Notes under the pieces: generated by a model | Seen by the model: only the letters and a program-made list of their open reading frames with translations | Told to the model about the DNA's origin: nothing | Database searches by the model: none | Translations under genes and position numbers: made by a program | DNA from: Bacteroidales bacterium UBA6229 | GTDB taxonomy: Bacteria; Bacteroidota; Bacteroidia; Bacteroidales; F082 | DNA length: 21,883 nt | Direction of reading: 5' to 3' | NCBI GenBank assembly: GCA_002440975.1 | Contig: DJWN01000054.1 | Location: forward strand, 1 to 21,883 | Part shown: one piece after another, positions 7,795-16,469 of the stretch | Numbering within the stretch: position 1 is the stretch's first letter | Layout of the letters: every line of letters starts with the position of its first letter

Positions 7795-8660
7795 TGGTTA
7801 GTATCAAACATATACTATTCAGGATGAGGATATTGCCATCATATTTTGCTGATTTTAAAGCATCACGAACAAAACAAGAATCATTTCCTGTGGCTGTTTC
7901 TATTCTGAGATTTGCTATGGTGATGCTATTGTTTGCTTTTACATCAGTTTATTCACAAGAAAATGATTATCAACTACTGTACAAAATTGGCAATCAACAA
8001 TATAATGAAGCAAATTTTGATTCAGCCTTGGTCGCTTACAACAAAATTTACGAATCTGGACATACTTCGGCAGAACTCCTCTATAATATAGGTAATGCCC
8101 ACTTCAAATTAAGACAAATTCCAGCTGCAATTTTGTTTTATGAAAAAGCACTGAAGCTTTCGCCAAATGATGCCGACATCATGCACAATCTGTCCATCGC
8201 CAACAGCAGAATAGTTGACAAAATAGAACCCGTACCGCAATTGTTTTTTAAAAATTGGTGGGATACTTTTTACAAAATGTTTTCGGCCGATTGGTGGGCG
8301 ATCATTTCATTAATTTCGCTTGGATTTTTGTTAGCATTGACTTTTGTGTTTATCGTTTCTGAAAACCGTTCGTCACGCAAGATAGCTTTCTTTCTGGGAT
8401 TGATTTTTCTGCTGATTACTACCGGAACTATTGGAATGGCTTCACAAAAGTACTATTACACTAAATCGGTTAACGAAGCCATTGTTTTTACGCCTACGAT
8501 CACGGTAAAAAGTTCCCCATCTGCTTCGAGCGTTGATCTGTTCGTTCTCCACGAAGGAACCAAGGTGAGTTTGTTGGATGAAGTGGATGGATGGAAAGAA
8601 ATAAAAATTGCGAATGGAAGTGTAGGTTGGATGCCTTCAGAAAGTCTGAGAGGCATATAA
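7794..8660 (+). CDS. batE: BatE, TPR and SH3-domain membrane protein
   Basis: TPR repeats at about 60-135 (LLYNIGNAHFKL, ILFYEKALKLSPND) are followed by two transmembrane helices (about 167-188 and 196-215) and a bacterial SH3-type domain (about 227-287; TITVKSSPS, LHEGTKVSLL, DGWKEIKIANG). This is the expected BatE layout. The ATG at 7794 lies in the TAATG overlap with batD, supporting coupled translation. It puts 40 residues before the hydrophobic signal segment (about 38-54, ending VYSQ). Internal ATGs at 7827 and 7917 are alternatives, so the N-terminus is uncertain. A transglutaminase-like gene follows after 15 nt. Confidence 0.92.
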   Translation: MVSIKHILFRMRILPSYFADFKASRTKQESFPVAVSILRFAMVMLLFAFTSVYSQENDYQLLYKIGNQQYNEANFDSALVAYNKIYESGHTSAELLYNIGNAHFKLRQIPAAILFYEKALKLSPNDADIMHNLSIANSRIVDKIEPVPQLFFKNWWDTFYKMFSADWWAIISLISLGFLLALTFVFIVSENRSSRKIAFFLGLIFLLITTGTIGMASQKYYYTKSVNEAIVFTPTITVKSSPSASSVDLFVLHEGTKVSLLDEVDGWKEIKIANGSVGWMPSESLRGI

Positions 8661-8675
8661 ACCAACTTTTTTGCC

Positions 8676-9908
8676 ATGCAAACCAGATTATTAAATTTGT
8701 TGACAATCTTTGTCTTATCATGCACTGGTTTATTTAATCAATCCTGTCTCAAGTCGAATCATCCCGGAATACCAGCTGAAGTAGTTCAATCAATTTCAGA
8801 AACCGGATTTAATCGTGTTGAACTTACAAAAACAATTGCTGAGTATATTGATCAAGATGACAGTTTATATTTACAATCAGCTTATTATCTGATAAAACAT
8901 CTTCCACATCAATATGCTGTAGAATACAAAATTACTGATAATAACGACAGCAGCCTCCGTTTTGAACCCTCACAGTTTGAATCATTCGAAGCCCAGGAAA
9001 AATGGTGGTATGATCATAAATACAACAAAAACGGCATCCGCTACAAAGCCAAAAAATATACACTTGACAAGGATACAATCACCGCAGAGCTCTTAATAAA
9101 TACAATTGATCTGGCCTTATTGAGCAGGTCCTTTTCCTGGACAACCTCTTACTCAGCAAATGATTTTTTTGAATACGTACTCCCCTACCGTTTTGGCAAT
9201 GAAAGCTTACATGATTGGAGGAAGTCTGTTATGGAAAATTTTGGTTGGATAATCGATTCCATGAAGAACCAGACCGATCCATCCGAACTCATCACGTTTA
9301 TTGATGTCTATGTGGATAATAATTTTTCATTCGACAAGCGATATCTGCGGGTTCCGGAACCACAAAAGCTGCACGAAATACTTCAAAGCAAAAAAGGAAA
9401 CTATCAGGACCTGGCTTATTTAAAAGCCATGCTACTCAGATCGTTGGGTATTCCGGCAACGATTGATTATGTCCCCTATCTTGCCGATACTACCGGCAGT
9501 TTCTATTTTGCAGTCGCTAAAAACAACAACGGAAAATTCGAGGCCTTACTACCCCCTAATACCGGTCATCTTTTCAAGCAAAATAGAATACCCAAAGTTT
9601 ACAGAAGAATGTTTTCCGAAAATCCGAATAGTTTATTTGCTATTAAAGAGCTGAGTTTAAGTACGCCACCATTTATCGGGCATTACCATTATGAGGATGT
9701 AACCAGCGATTACGTGCCCGTTTCGTCCGCCGAGTTCACAGTAAAAAATATCGACACCTTATATTATACAGCCGTGTATAACGACTCGATGTGGCGGGCA
9801 GTTGACTGGGCCATCACTAAAACACCGCAAATAGTTTTCCGGGATCATGGCAAAAATATTAACTATCAAATAATGTTAGTTGTTAATGATTCGTTAGTCT
9901 TTGAGTAA
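8676..9908 (+). CDS. Transglutaminase-like lipoprotein lacking catalytic residues
   Basis: An N-terminal hydrophobic segment carries two possible lipobox cysteines (C16 in FVLSC, C24 in NQSC), so this is probably a lipoprotein. The centre follows the Bacteroidota transglutaminase-domain pattern: VLPYRFGNESLHDWR at about 168-182, then KKGNYQDLAYLKAMLLRSLGIPATIDYVP at about 239-267. In active members the block reads roughly G-x-C-x-D; here the Cys position is Tyr243. The later GHSW-like block is GSFYF (274-278), so the His is also gone. Near the C-terminus, MWRAVDWA and IVFRDHGKNINYQIM resemble the region after the core in that family. The protein then stops at residue 410, earlier than relatives as I remember them. 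It lies 15 nt behind batE, so it is probably co-transcribed. A binding rather than enzymatic role is inferred. Confidence 0.7.
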   Translation: MQTRLLNLLTIFVLSCTGLFNQSCLKSNHPGIPAEVVQSISETGFNRVELTKTIAEYIDQDDSLYLQSAYYLIKHLPHQYAVEYKITDNNDSSLRFEPSQFESFEAQEKWWYDHKYNKNGIRYKAKKYTLDKDTITAELLINTIDLALLSRSFSWTTSYSANDFFEYVLPYRFGNESLHDWRKSVMENFGWIIDSMKNQTDPSELITFIDVYVDNNFSFDKRYLRVPEPQKLHEILQSKKGNYQDLAYLKAMLLRSLGIPATIDYVPYLADTTGSFYFAVAKNNNGKFEALLPPNTGHLFKQNRIPKVYRRMFSENPNSLFAIKELSLSTPPFIGHYHYEDVTSDYVPVSSAEFTVKNIDTLYYTAVYNDSMWRAVDWAITKTPQIVFRDHGKNINYQIMLVVNDSLVFE

Positions 9909-10007
9909 ATACCGTCCGGATCATCTCCCAAAAACCAATAGCCAGCAATGAATCAGCAGGTTGTAATCTCCTCAAACTTAAGGCCATTAACCGAAAACTG
10001 GAATACT

Positions 10008-10047
10008 GTTGCGTTAATAAATTTTAAGTTTATCTTTGTTGCGTTAA
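10008..10047 (+). promoter_or_regulatory. Promoter with 30-bp-spaced direct repeat before the T9SS cargo genes
   Basis: TATCTTTG at 10031-10038 is a perfect -7 element, and GTTG at 10008-10011 lies 19 nt upstream as a -33 element. The 10-mer GTTGCGTTAA occurs at 10008-10017 and again at 10038-10047. One copy covers the -33 element; the other starts at the last base of the -7 element and reaches the expected transcription start. The leader to the 10181 start would be about 135 nt. The rest of the 272-nt intergenic region (9909-10180) shows no further feature I can support. Confidence 0.6.
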
Positions 10048-10180
10048 ATAAAACCAGCACAAACGTTAAGGATTGTTAAAGAAAAACCGATTTTAAGTGT
10101 TGCAGGTTTCATTATTTGCTGTAACTTGTGCCACTATTTGAAACAGTCAAAGAACTGAAATATAATCAAAATTACATGAT

Positions 10181-13093
10181 ATGAAAAAAGGATTTCTACC
10201 GTTAAGTTTATTATTGACACTCACACTCTTAGCCGGAACAAGTCTTTTAGCCGGAACCCCGGAAAATGAGGATATCAAGGCACCTCAAAAAGATCAGCAG
10301 TACACTGCCGAATCCTATTTAAAAAGCTTGAGAGCTAACCAACATAATGGCACTATCGATGTCAGAGACGTGTTAGAAGCGATAAACCAGACCCGGGCAA
10401 TGGCCGAAACCCGCAATCGCGAAGCCTTAAACTGGACTAATCTTGGCCCCGATAATTTTGGCGGACAGGTAAAAGCCATTTTATTCGACAACAAACCTGG
10501 AAATGAAGGCAATATATTGATTGGTGCAAGTGGTGGCGGAGTTTGGAAATCAGTGAATAATGGAATAACCTGGACGAGAGCAAGTAATATCAATATGTTA
10601 GTGAGCTGTATGGTTCAGGCACCCAATGGAGACATTTATGTTGGAACAGGTGATGGATTCGAAGCCCAGAAACTAAACGGACTAATCGATTATAATTATA
10701 CTACCGGGCTGGTAGGTCAGGGAGTTTTCAAGTCAACTGATGGCGAAAATTTTGTTCAGCTCGAAAGTACTTTGCCTGTTGCTAATGATAATTCTGCTTC
10801 CTGGGCATTTGTAAACGAACTTGCCGTGAATGAAGCAGGCCATGTGTTTGCAGCAACCAATAGCGGACTGATGGTATCGACTGATGGTGGAAACAGCTGG
10901 ACGGTTGCAGCAGATGAGGATGGTGCTGAACTGAATTTGAATGCCACAGACGTAAAAGTTGGTAATGATGGCATTGTGGTTGCCAGCGTTAATAACAAAT
11001 GTTATATCTCCAAGCTTGGTGATGTAAATGCTTTTGTAAATCGCTCAACTGGCGACTCCATCTCATTACCTGCATCTGGCGTTAGCCGTCTCGAATTAGC
11101 CATTGCTCCCTCAGATCCAAATAAGCTATATGCCAGTGCCGTTACAATTTATGGTGTTCATTTAGGCATTTATGCATCATCTGATAAAGGTGACACCTGG
11201 AATGTAATACTTCCGGCAACTACATCAGAAAATGTTTATGAAGACTATGGAAACTACAATAATTGTATCACTGTTTTCCCAAATGATCCTGACCGCATCC
11301 TGATAAATGCCGTTAACCTTTGGCAGGGCAAAAAAATTACTGAAGTTGGATTCTATTCATGGGAGACTAAATCAGACAACTTTGCTTCCGATCTGAATCC
11401 TCTCTATGTACATAGAGGACAACATATTACAGCATTCAACCCCAATGCGCCAAATCAGATCTATATTGGAACTGATGCAGGGATATTTAAGGGTACTATT
11501 TCCGGTGATAATTTTACTTTCCAAAATGCGAATCGTAATTTCATCACTTCCAGGTTCTACACCGTTGCCCCTACCGGACAGGAAAACAGAGTAGTTGGCG
11601 GATCTCAGGATAATGGTACAATCTATGTTTCTTCCACTGGAAATACCTCAAAACAAGGTGAAATCATTTACACTGTTTCCAGCCCGGATAATGGAGGTTC
11701 TACAGTCGTTTCGACCATCAATCCAGATGCTGCGGTACTTAGCTCAGAAGCAGGAAGTATTGACCGGACCGAAGATATGGGCTTCACGCTATCTACGCAG
11801 TTTTTGTCTGATCAAATCAGTAATACATCATTCATAACTCCTATTGCGTTATGGGAAAGCTATGACAACGAAAACAGCAGAGATTCAATAACTTTTCATG
11901 CCCGAAAAAATTATGCAGCTGGTGAAGTGTTAAAAGTGAAGAGCTCAAACTTTGAACATCCATTCTATTATACACTGCCCACATCGCTGCAAAGTGGCGA
12001 TTCGATTAGAATTAAAGATATAATTTCGACCAGGTTGTTTATTGCCACAGCTAACAGGATTTGGATGACCAAAGACCTGTTGAATTTTGGAGTTCAGCCC
12101 GAATGGTTCGAGATCGCTAATACAAGTGTTAATTTCTCAGGTGTTCCTCAATCCATTGCTTATTCAAAGGATGCTAACCACCTCTTTGTAGGAACCAAAG
12201 ATGGAAAACTATTTCGTATTTCGAACATTGCACTGGCACATAATTTTGATCTGGCAGATGTGTCAAGCCCACAATGTATCATTGCTACCCGTCAATTACC
12301 GGTTAACATTCCCGGAACTTCCGATCCTATCAGTCAATCAATCACTTCCATTGCTGTTGACCCCAATAATCCGAACAATGTAATGATTACGCTTGCCAAC
12401 TATGGCAATGAGCATTATGTTTTAATGACAACAAATGCCTTGGATGCAGAACCAACTTTTGTGAGCAAACAGGGTAATTTGCCCAAAATGCCCGTTTATT
12501 CCTCTATCATTGAGATGAGCAATCCTGAGAAGGCCATGCTGGGAACCGAACACGGAATCTTTATCACTGATGATATTTTTACCAGCAGTCCGTTTTGGGT
12601 TGCCGAACAAAGCGAAATGGGTGACGTGCCTGTTTTCGACCTTAAACAGCAATGGATTAACAAAGCTGCTGATACTGTTCAATTGATCAATATTGACACT
12701 ACTGTACTACATTATCCTGGCACAAATAACTATGGTATTATCTATGCTGCAACATTTGGAAGAGGTTTCTTCAGATGTAATAACTTCAGAAAACCTGTTG
12801 GAATAGAAGAAAATCCTATACTTGCCAATCATCCTGACGAACTGGCAGTTGCGCTGTATCCCAATCCGGTAAATACCTTTACAACTTTGAAGTTTGAGAT
12901 ATTACAAAATGCAAACGTAAGTTATCAGGTGTTTGATCTTTCAGGAAAACAAATTATTTCGCAGAACCTTGGCAACCTCAGCAAAGGACCCCACCAGACC
13001 GAATTGAATATGGACAAGCTGAAACGTGGAGCTTATATTTTAAGGCTCGACAGTGGTAACGCAAGTAAAGCCCTGAAATTCTTCATTTATTAA
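10181..13093 (+). CDS. Secreted Asp-box (BNR-like) protein with T9SS type A sorting domain
   Basis: A signal peptide (1 to about 25, LLAGTSLLAG) and a C-terminal sorting domain (about 890-970; LYPNPVN, then YQVFDLSGK and GAYILRLDSG) mark a type IX secretion cargo destined for the cell surface or medium. The body contains Asp-box motifs typical of sialidase/VPS10-type propellers: SVNNGITW (124-131), STDGENF (185-191), STDGGNSW (233-240) and SSDKGDTW (333-340). The opening WTNLGPDNFGGQ and GGGVWKS is a common beginning in this class. I see no sialidase FRIP motif or other catalytic signature, so calling it a glycosidase would be unfounded. It is the first gene of a two-gene unit; the next start is 30 nt after its stop. 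Confidence 0.88.
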   Translation: MKKGFLPLSLLLTLTLLAGTSLLAGTPENEDIKAPQKDQQYTAESYLKSLRANQHNGTIDVRDVLEAINQTRAMAETRNREALNWTNLGPDNFGGQVKAILFDNKPGNEGNILIGASGGGVWKSVNNGITWTRASNINMLVSCMVQAPNGDIYVGTGDGFEAQKLNGLIDYNYTTGLVGQGVFKSTDGENFVQLESTLPVANDNSASWAFVNELAVNEAGHVFAATNSGLMVSTDGGNSWTVAADEDGAELNLNATDVKVGNDGIVVASVNNKCYISKLGDVNAFVNRSTGDSISLPASGVSRLELAIAPSDPNKLYASAVTIYGVHLGIYASSDKGDTWNVILPATTSENVYEDYGNYNNCITVFPNDPDRILINAVNLWQGKKITEVGFYSWETKSDNFASDLNPLYVHRGQHITAFNPNAPNQIYIGTDAGIFKGTISGDNFTFQNANRNFITSRFYTVAPTGQENRVVGGSQDNGTIYVSSTGNTSKQGEIIYTVSSPDNGGSTVVSTINPDAAVLSSEAGSIDRTEDMGFTLSTQFLSDQISNTSFITPIALWESYDNENSRDSITFHARKNYAAGEVLKVKSSNFEHPFYYTLPTSLQSGDSIRIKDIISTRLFIATANRIWMTKDLLNFGVQPEWFEIANTSVNFSGVPQSIAYSKDANHLFVGTKDGKLFRISNIALAHNFDLADVSSPQCIIATRQLPVNIPGTSDPISQSITSIAVDPNNPNNVMITLANYGNEHYVLMTTNALDAEPTFVSKQGNLPKMPVYSSIIEMSNPEKAMLGTEHGIFITDDIFTSSPFWVAEQSEMGDVPVFDLKQQWINKAADTVQLINIDTTVLHYPGTNNYGIIYAATFGRGFFRCNNFRKPVGIEENPILANHPDELAVALYPNPVNTFTTLKFEILQNANVSYQVFDLSGKQIISQNLGNLSKGPHQTELNMDKLKRGAYILRLDSGNASKALKFFIY

Positions 13094-13123
13094 TTGAATA
13101 TTGACCTCAAAATCAAGTAAACA

Positions 13124-15391
13124 ATGAAAAGATTTTTATCCGTTTTAATCATAGTGCTCATATTTGGATTACAACTTTCAGCACAGGAGCGTATTTACAC
13201 ACCCGAGATGAAAGCACCAGCAAATGGAGCCACTAATCAGATGCCTAATGCACTGCTCGACTGGAATGCTGTTGCCGGACAAGGAACAGAGGTTGTATAT
13301 GAAGTTCAGCTTTCGCAGGATGAAACATTTGATAATCCGGTATCCTTCCCTCAAACAAGTGTTACGGCCTATGAAATGTCGGAGCTGAATTTTAATGAAA
13401 CCTATTACTGGCGCGTTAGAGCAAATGATGGTATCGCCACCTCAGATTGGTCAACACCCTGGTCATTCACGGTAGTAAAAACAGTTACCATTACCTCACC
13501 GGCAAATGCCTCCATTCAAAATCCGGATGCCTTACTTAAATGGAATGAAATAACAGGCGTAACCGGATATGATATTGAGGTTGACACTGCTTATAGTTGG
13601 CGTACCGAAAGTTCGGGTCAAAGCAATAATCTATTTGGAGTGTTTGAGGTTGACGAAACAACTGCTTGGGCAGTTGGAGCATCTGGAACCATAGTGAAAT
13701 ATGAAAATAATGCGTGGTCAGGAGCTGAAAGCCCAGTGACCAGTGATTTACTTGATGTCTTTTTTACTTCTGCTAATTCAGGCTGGATAGTTGGAGTTGG
13801 TGGTAAATTACTCCATTTTGATGGCAACTCCTGGTCAGTAGTGGAATCAGGAACAACCGAGGACATGAATGCATTATTCTTTGTTTCAGAAACAGATGGT
13901 TATGCCGTTGGTAACAATGGTACTGTAATGCATTACAATGGGACAGATTGGAACCAGATTGATGTGGGACTTACGGGTCACCTTTTTTCTATTCATGGAA
14001 TCGATAGTGAAAATATTGTGATTACCGGAGCTTCAGGAAACAGTGCTGTTTTTGATGGCAGCAACTGGACAACTTATTCAACCGGAAACAGAGATATGCT
14101 GTGTGTTTGGATGCTTGGATCCGACAATATTTGGGCAGGTGCCAAGGGAGGTCGCTTGTACAATTTTAACGGCACCGATTGGACTGAACAAATATTGGGA
14201 AACCGCGATTGGCAAGGCATTCAATTTCTGGATGCTGAAACAGGATATTTGGTTGGCCGCAACGGAAATTTAGCTGTATTTAACGGAACCATCTGGGAAC
14301 TTGCTGCCAGTGGAACAGGAAACGACTTAGGCGATATCCATTTGTTTGATGAAAATAGTGGCTACATTGTAGGAAACGGTGGTATCGTAATCTCCTATCA
14401 GGGCGATGGCTTTAACAGTGAATACCTGAAAAGTTATACAGTGGCAGGCAGCATCCTGGAATACAGGCTTAACAATCTGTTATTCGGCAAAAATCATTAT
14501 TTCAGGATGAGAACAAAACATGCCGCTGCCACCTCAGATTGGTCATCTGCTGCCTCTTTCACTGTAATTTCTAATCCAACTTTGAAAACTCCTGCTGATA
14601 ATGCCACTGAAATTGTTCTCGATCCTACCTTAACCTGGGATTCAATAAGCGGTGCAGCACGCTATACCATCCAAATTGCTCCTAATCAGGACTTTTTAGA
14701 TGCCTATACCTATGAAACTAATGTGGCAAGTTACAACATAACTGGTCTGTCATTTGGCCAGGATTATTATTGGAGAGTGAATGCACGTCATGCTGGTGGT
14801 GTTTCTGACTGGTCTCCTGCTTTCAAATTTAACACAATTAGTACAGTTGTTTTAACAGCACCCGCTAACAATGCTACCGAAGTTGCCCGCGTGCCACGTT
14901 TTGCATGGAACGAGATTCATGGAGCACAAAAATATATGGTTGCCCTTGACAAAGCACCCGATTTTCCAAATGGAGAGATTGAAGTTGTTGAACATAACTT
15001 CTGGCAACATATGTTTATGCTCGATCCGCTTGCAACTTACTACTGGCGTGTGAAAGCAATTCAAGGCCTGGATTCAACAGCCTGGAGCGAAACCTGGAGT
15101 TTTACAACAGCTAACGAAACTTCTGTTGAGGAACAATTCCAACAGGCTTTCAAGCTCTATCCAAACCCTGCCAACGATTATATTCAATTAAAGATTGAAT
15201 CGGCAAACTTCCAACAGGCTCGTCTGGAAATTTACAACATCATTGGCAGTAAAGTATATGAACAGGAAATAACTCTTGGGATTGATAAACAATTGGTTAC
15301 AATTCAACTCGAAGACTTTAAGTCAGGATTGTATTTTGTAAAATTAATCCATGATTCAAATGCCTTCACGCAAAGGCTTATCATTGAATAA
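13124..15391 (+). CDS. Secreted FN3-like protein with nested seven-blade propeller and T9SS sorting domain
   Basis: A signal peptide (1-21, ending LSAQ) leads to four fibronectin-III-like domains. FN3-1 is at about 26-118 (YYWRVRANDG, SDWSTPWSF). FN3-2 is in two parts, about 121-156 and 432-483. FN3-3 is at about 485-572 and FN3-4 at about 573-665. The gap in FN3-2 holds seven regular 38-39-residue repeats (157-430) with a G-rich centre and a Trp at repeat position 30-31. A type A T9SS sorting domain ends the protein (about 677-755; LYPNPANDYIQL, IYNIIGSKVYEQ). The FN3 domains suggest binding to polysaccharide or protein outside the cell. No catalytic motif is visible. It is the second gene of the unit, 30 nt after its neighbour, and is followed by a strong terminator. 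Confidence 0.9.
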   Translation: MKRFLSVLIIVLIFGLQLSAQERIYTPEMKAPANGATNQMPNALLDWNAVAGQGTEVVYEVQLSQDETFDNPVSFPQTSVTAYEMSELNFNETYYWRVRANDGIATSDWSTPWSFTVVKTVTITSPANASIQNPDALLKWNEITGVTGYDIEVDTAYSWRTESSGQSNNLFGVFEVDETTAWAVGASGTIVKYENNAWSGAESPVTSDLLDVFFTSANSGWIVGVGGKLLHFDGNSWSVVESGTTEDMNALFFVSETDGYAVGNNGTVMHYNGTDWNQIDVGLTGHLFSIHGIDSENIVITGASGNSAVFDGSNWTTYSTGNRDMLCVWMLGSDNIWAGAKGGRLYNFNGTDWTEQILGNRDWQGIQFLDAETGYLVGRNGNLAVFNGTIWELAASGTGNDLGDIHLFDENSGYIVGNGGIVISYQGDGFNSEYLKSYTVAGSILEYRLNNLLFGKNHYFRMRTKHAAATSDWSSAASFTVISNPTLKTPADNATEIVLDPTLTWDSISGAARYTIQIAPNQDFLDAYTYETNVASYNITGLSFGQDYYWRVNARHAGGVSDWSPAFKFNTISTVVLTAPANNATEVARVPRFAWNEIHGAQKYMVALDKAPDFPNGEIEVVEHNFWQHMFMLDPLATYYWRVKAIQGLDSTAWSETWSFTTANETSVEEQFQQAFKLYPNPANDYIQLKIESANFQQARLEIYNIIGSKVYEQEITLGIDKQLVTIQLEDFKSGLYFVKLIHDSNAFTQRLIIE
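13592..14413 (+). repeat. Seven tandem propeller-blade repeats
   Basis: Protein repeats start at residues 168, 207, 246, 285, 324, 362 and 400. Each has a hydrophobic strand, a G-x-x-G turn, and an aromatic or Trp at 198, 237, 276, 315, 353, 391 and (as Phe) 430. The last repeat is cut short after F430. The missing closing strand, W plus nine residues, occurs instead just before repeat 1 at W159. This is the 'velcro' closure of a circular seven-blade beta-propeller. The DNA is too diverged to be a simple tandem repeat. Confidence 0.85.
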
Positions 15392-15410
15392 GCTTTTTCA
15401 AATAAATTAC

Positions 15411-15451
15411 AAAAAAGCACCTGTTGATATTGATTCAGCAGGTGTTTTTTT
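15411..15451 (+). terminator. Intrinsic terminator after the T9SS cargo genes
   Basis: The stem CACCTGTTGA (15418-15427) pairs with TCAGCAGGTG (15435-15444) through ten pairs including one G-U, with a 7-nt loop, followed by T7 (15445-15451). An A-run precedes the stem, so the structure could also terminate transcription coming from the right. Confidence 0.9.
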
Positions 15452-15604
15452 ATATACTTTTTGATAACAAAGCTGTTTGGTAAGTAGAACTCCATTTGCC
15501 AAACCTAAGATGAATTAAATATCCAAGCTTAATACCATTTCTCAATGCAAATACGCACATCTCAAATCTTAGGGAAACAACTTTATAGAGACTTACACTT
15601 TCAG

Positions 15605-15634
15605 GAAAACTAAGCTGGATTGTGTAAACCAGCT
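15605..15634 (-). terminator. Possible weak terminator of the barrel-protein gene
   Basis: AGCTGG (15613-15618) and CCAGCT (15629-15634) form a 6-bp stem with a 10-nt loop, 12 nt beyond the - strand stop. On the - strand only TAGTTTT follows, so the T tract is poor. The A/T-run hairpin at 15411-15451 may be the real stop for this unit. Confidence 0.35.
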
Positions 15635-15645
15635 AATCCTAAGCT

Positions 15646-16422
15646 TTACCTATAGAAATTAAACCGCTTTCCAAAACCAAAACTAATGTAAAACGTCAGG
15701 AAAAATTTCTGATCTTTATTGTCAGCAAGGATCGTTACTCCCTGCGGATAGAAATCAATTGCAGCACCTACTTCTGCAGCCTTAATCTGAGTTTTTATGT
15801 AGCCAAACTCAAAATTCAAACCCGACTTAAAATACAATCCGGGGCGAAGTGAAATTTCACCCAACCCCTTGGTAAATGGAGCTCTGCCATAGATATCATG
15901 CGTTGAAGTTGAGTTTTCGTTATAACGCTTGGTATCAATCACAAGATTACCATTTACACCTTGCTCTATATTGATCACAAAATAATAGTAAGGCTTTTGA
16001 AAGGCAATACTTGCCCCGCCTTCGAGCAGCCACCTCAATTCAATACCACCCCAATAAGGTTTTTGATTCAATAACTTTTTCACACCATAACCGCCACGCA
16101 AAATAAAAACATCATTAAGTTTTCCATAAACATACCTTTTCGAATTATTGTAATTAGCATTAATGAGTTTCAACTGTTTAGGTGATTTCATTGTCAATAA
16201 CTCAATATTTAAAAGGGTAGTTGTGAAAGCGTTTTTATTGCGTCCGGGTTTATAACTCATCGCAAAACCCAGGTTATGCGCTGTTACATTACCGGTTCGT
16301 TCCCGATTATAAATAATCTGTTCGGCCACATCATCCAACTCATCATTTTGAAGATCCTGACCAAAAATAACTCCTGAAAAAACCAGGAGTAAGATCAATA
16401 AATACATTGAGGCCTGCTGCAT
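15646..16422 (-). CDS. Predicted outer-membrane beta-barrel protein, family unknown
   Basis: I do not recognise a named family. I start it at the ATG at 16422, giving a signal peptide (MQQASMYLLILLLVFSGVIFGQ) in a 258-residue protein; a longer reading would need a TTG start at 16455. After an acidic segment (NDELDDVAEQI) the protein is a series of amphipathic, aromatic-rich strands (LGFAMSYKPG, YYYFVINIEQG, LYFKSGLNFEFGY, FFLTFYISFGFGKRF) ending in aromatic and basic residues. This is typical of small Bacteroidota outer-membrane barrels. It follows a 42-residue lipoprotein gene by 47 nt on the same strand, so the two are probably co-transcribed. There is no evidence for a substrate. Confidence 0.75.
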   Translation of the reverse strand: MQQASMYLLILLLVFSGVIFGQDLQNDELDDVAEQIIYNRERTGNVTAHNLGFAMSYKPGRNKNAFTTTLLNIELLTMKSPKQLKLINANYNNSKRYVYGKLNDVFILRGGYGVKKLLNQKPYWGGIELRWLLEGGASIAFQKPYYYFVINIEQGVNGNLVIDTKRYNENSTSTHDIYGRAPFTKGLGEISLRPGLYFKSGLNFEFGYIKTQIKAAEVGAAIDFYPQGVTILADNKDQKFFLTFYISFGFGKRFNFYR

Positions 16423-16469
16423 GATTAAATTATTAAAACAGCGGACACCTGACAAAAAAGTCCGACCAA

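Noticed and set aside
9948..10079. 43-residue + strand frame in the gap before the T9SS cargo unit
   Set aside because: It spans the perfect -33/-7 promoter and its repeats, has no recognisable features, and is in frame with the upstream gene only past two stops.
10181..13093. Sialidase or other glycosidase assignment for the Asp-box protein
   Set aside because: Asp-boxes alone mark a propeller fold. No FRIP motif or catalytic signature was found.
13625..14413. Tandem DNA repeat or CRISPR-like array
   Set aside because: The periodicity is at protein level (38-39 residues). The nucleotide copies are too diverged and there is no constant repeat with variable spacers.
16423..16455. TTG-initiated N-terminal extension of the barrel protein
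   Set aside because: It would put 11 residues before a complete signal peptide that already begins with an ATG at 16422.
16442..16464. CGGAC/GTCCG hairpin between the small lipoprotein and barrel genes
   Set aside because: The stem is only 5 bp with a 13-nt loop and no adequate T-run on the - strand. It is not convincing as a terminator, though it might tune relative expression.
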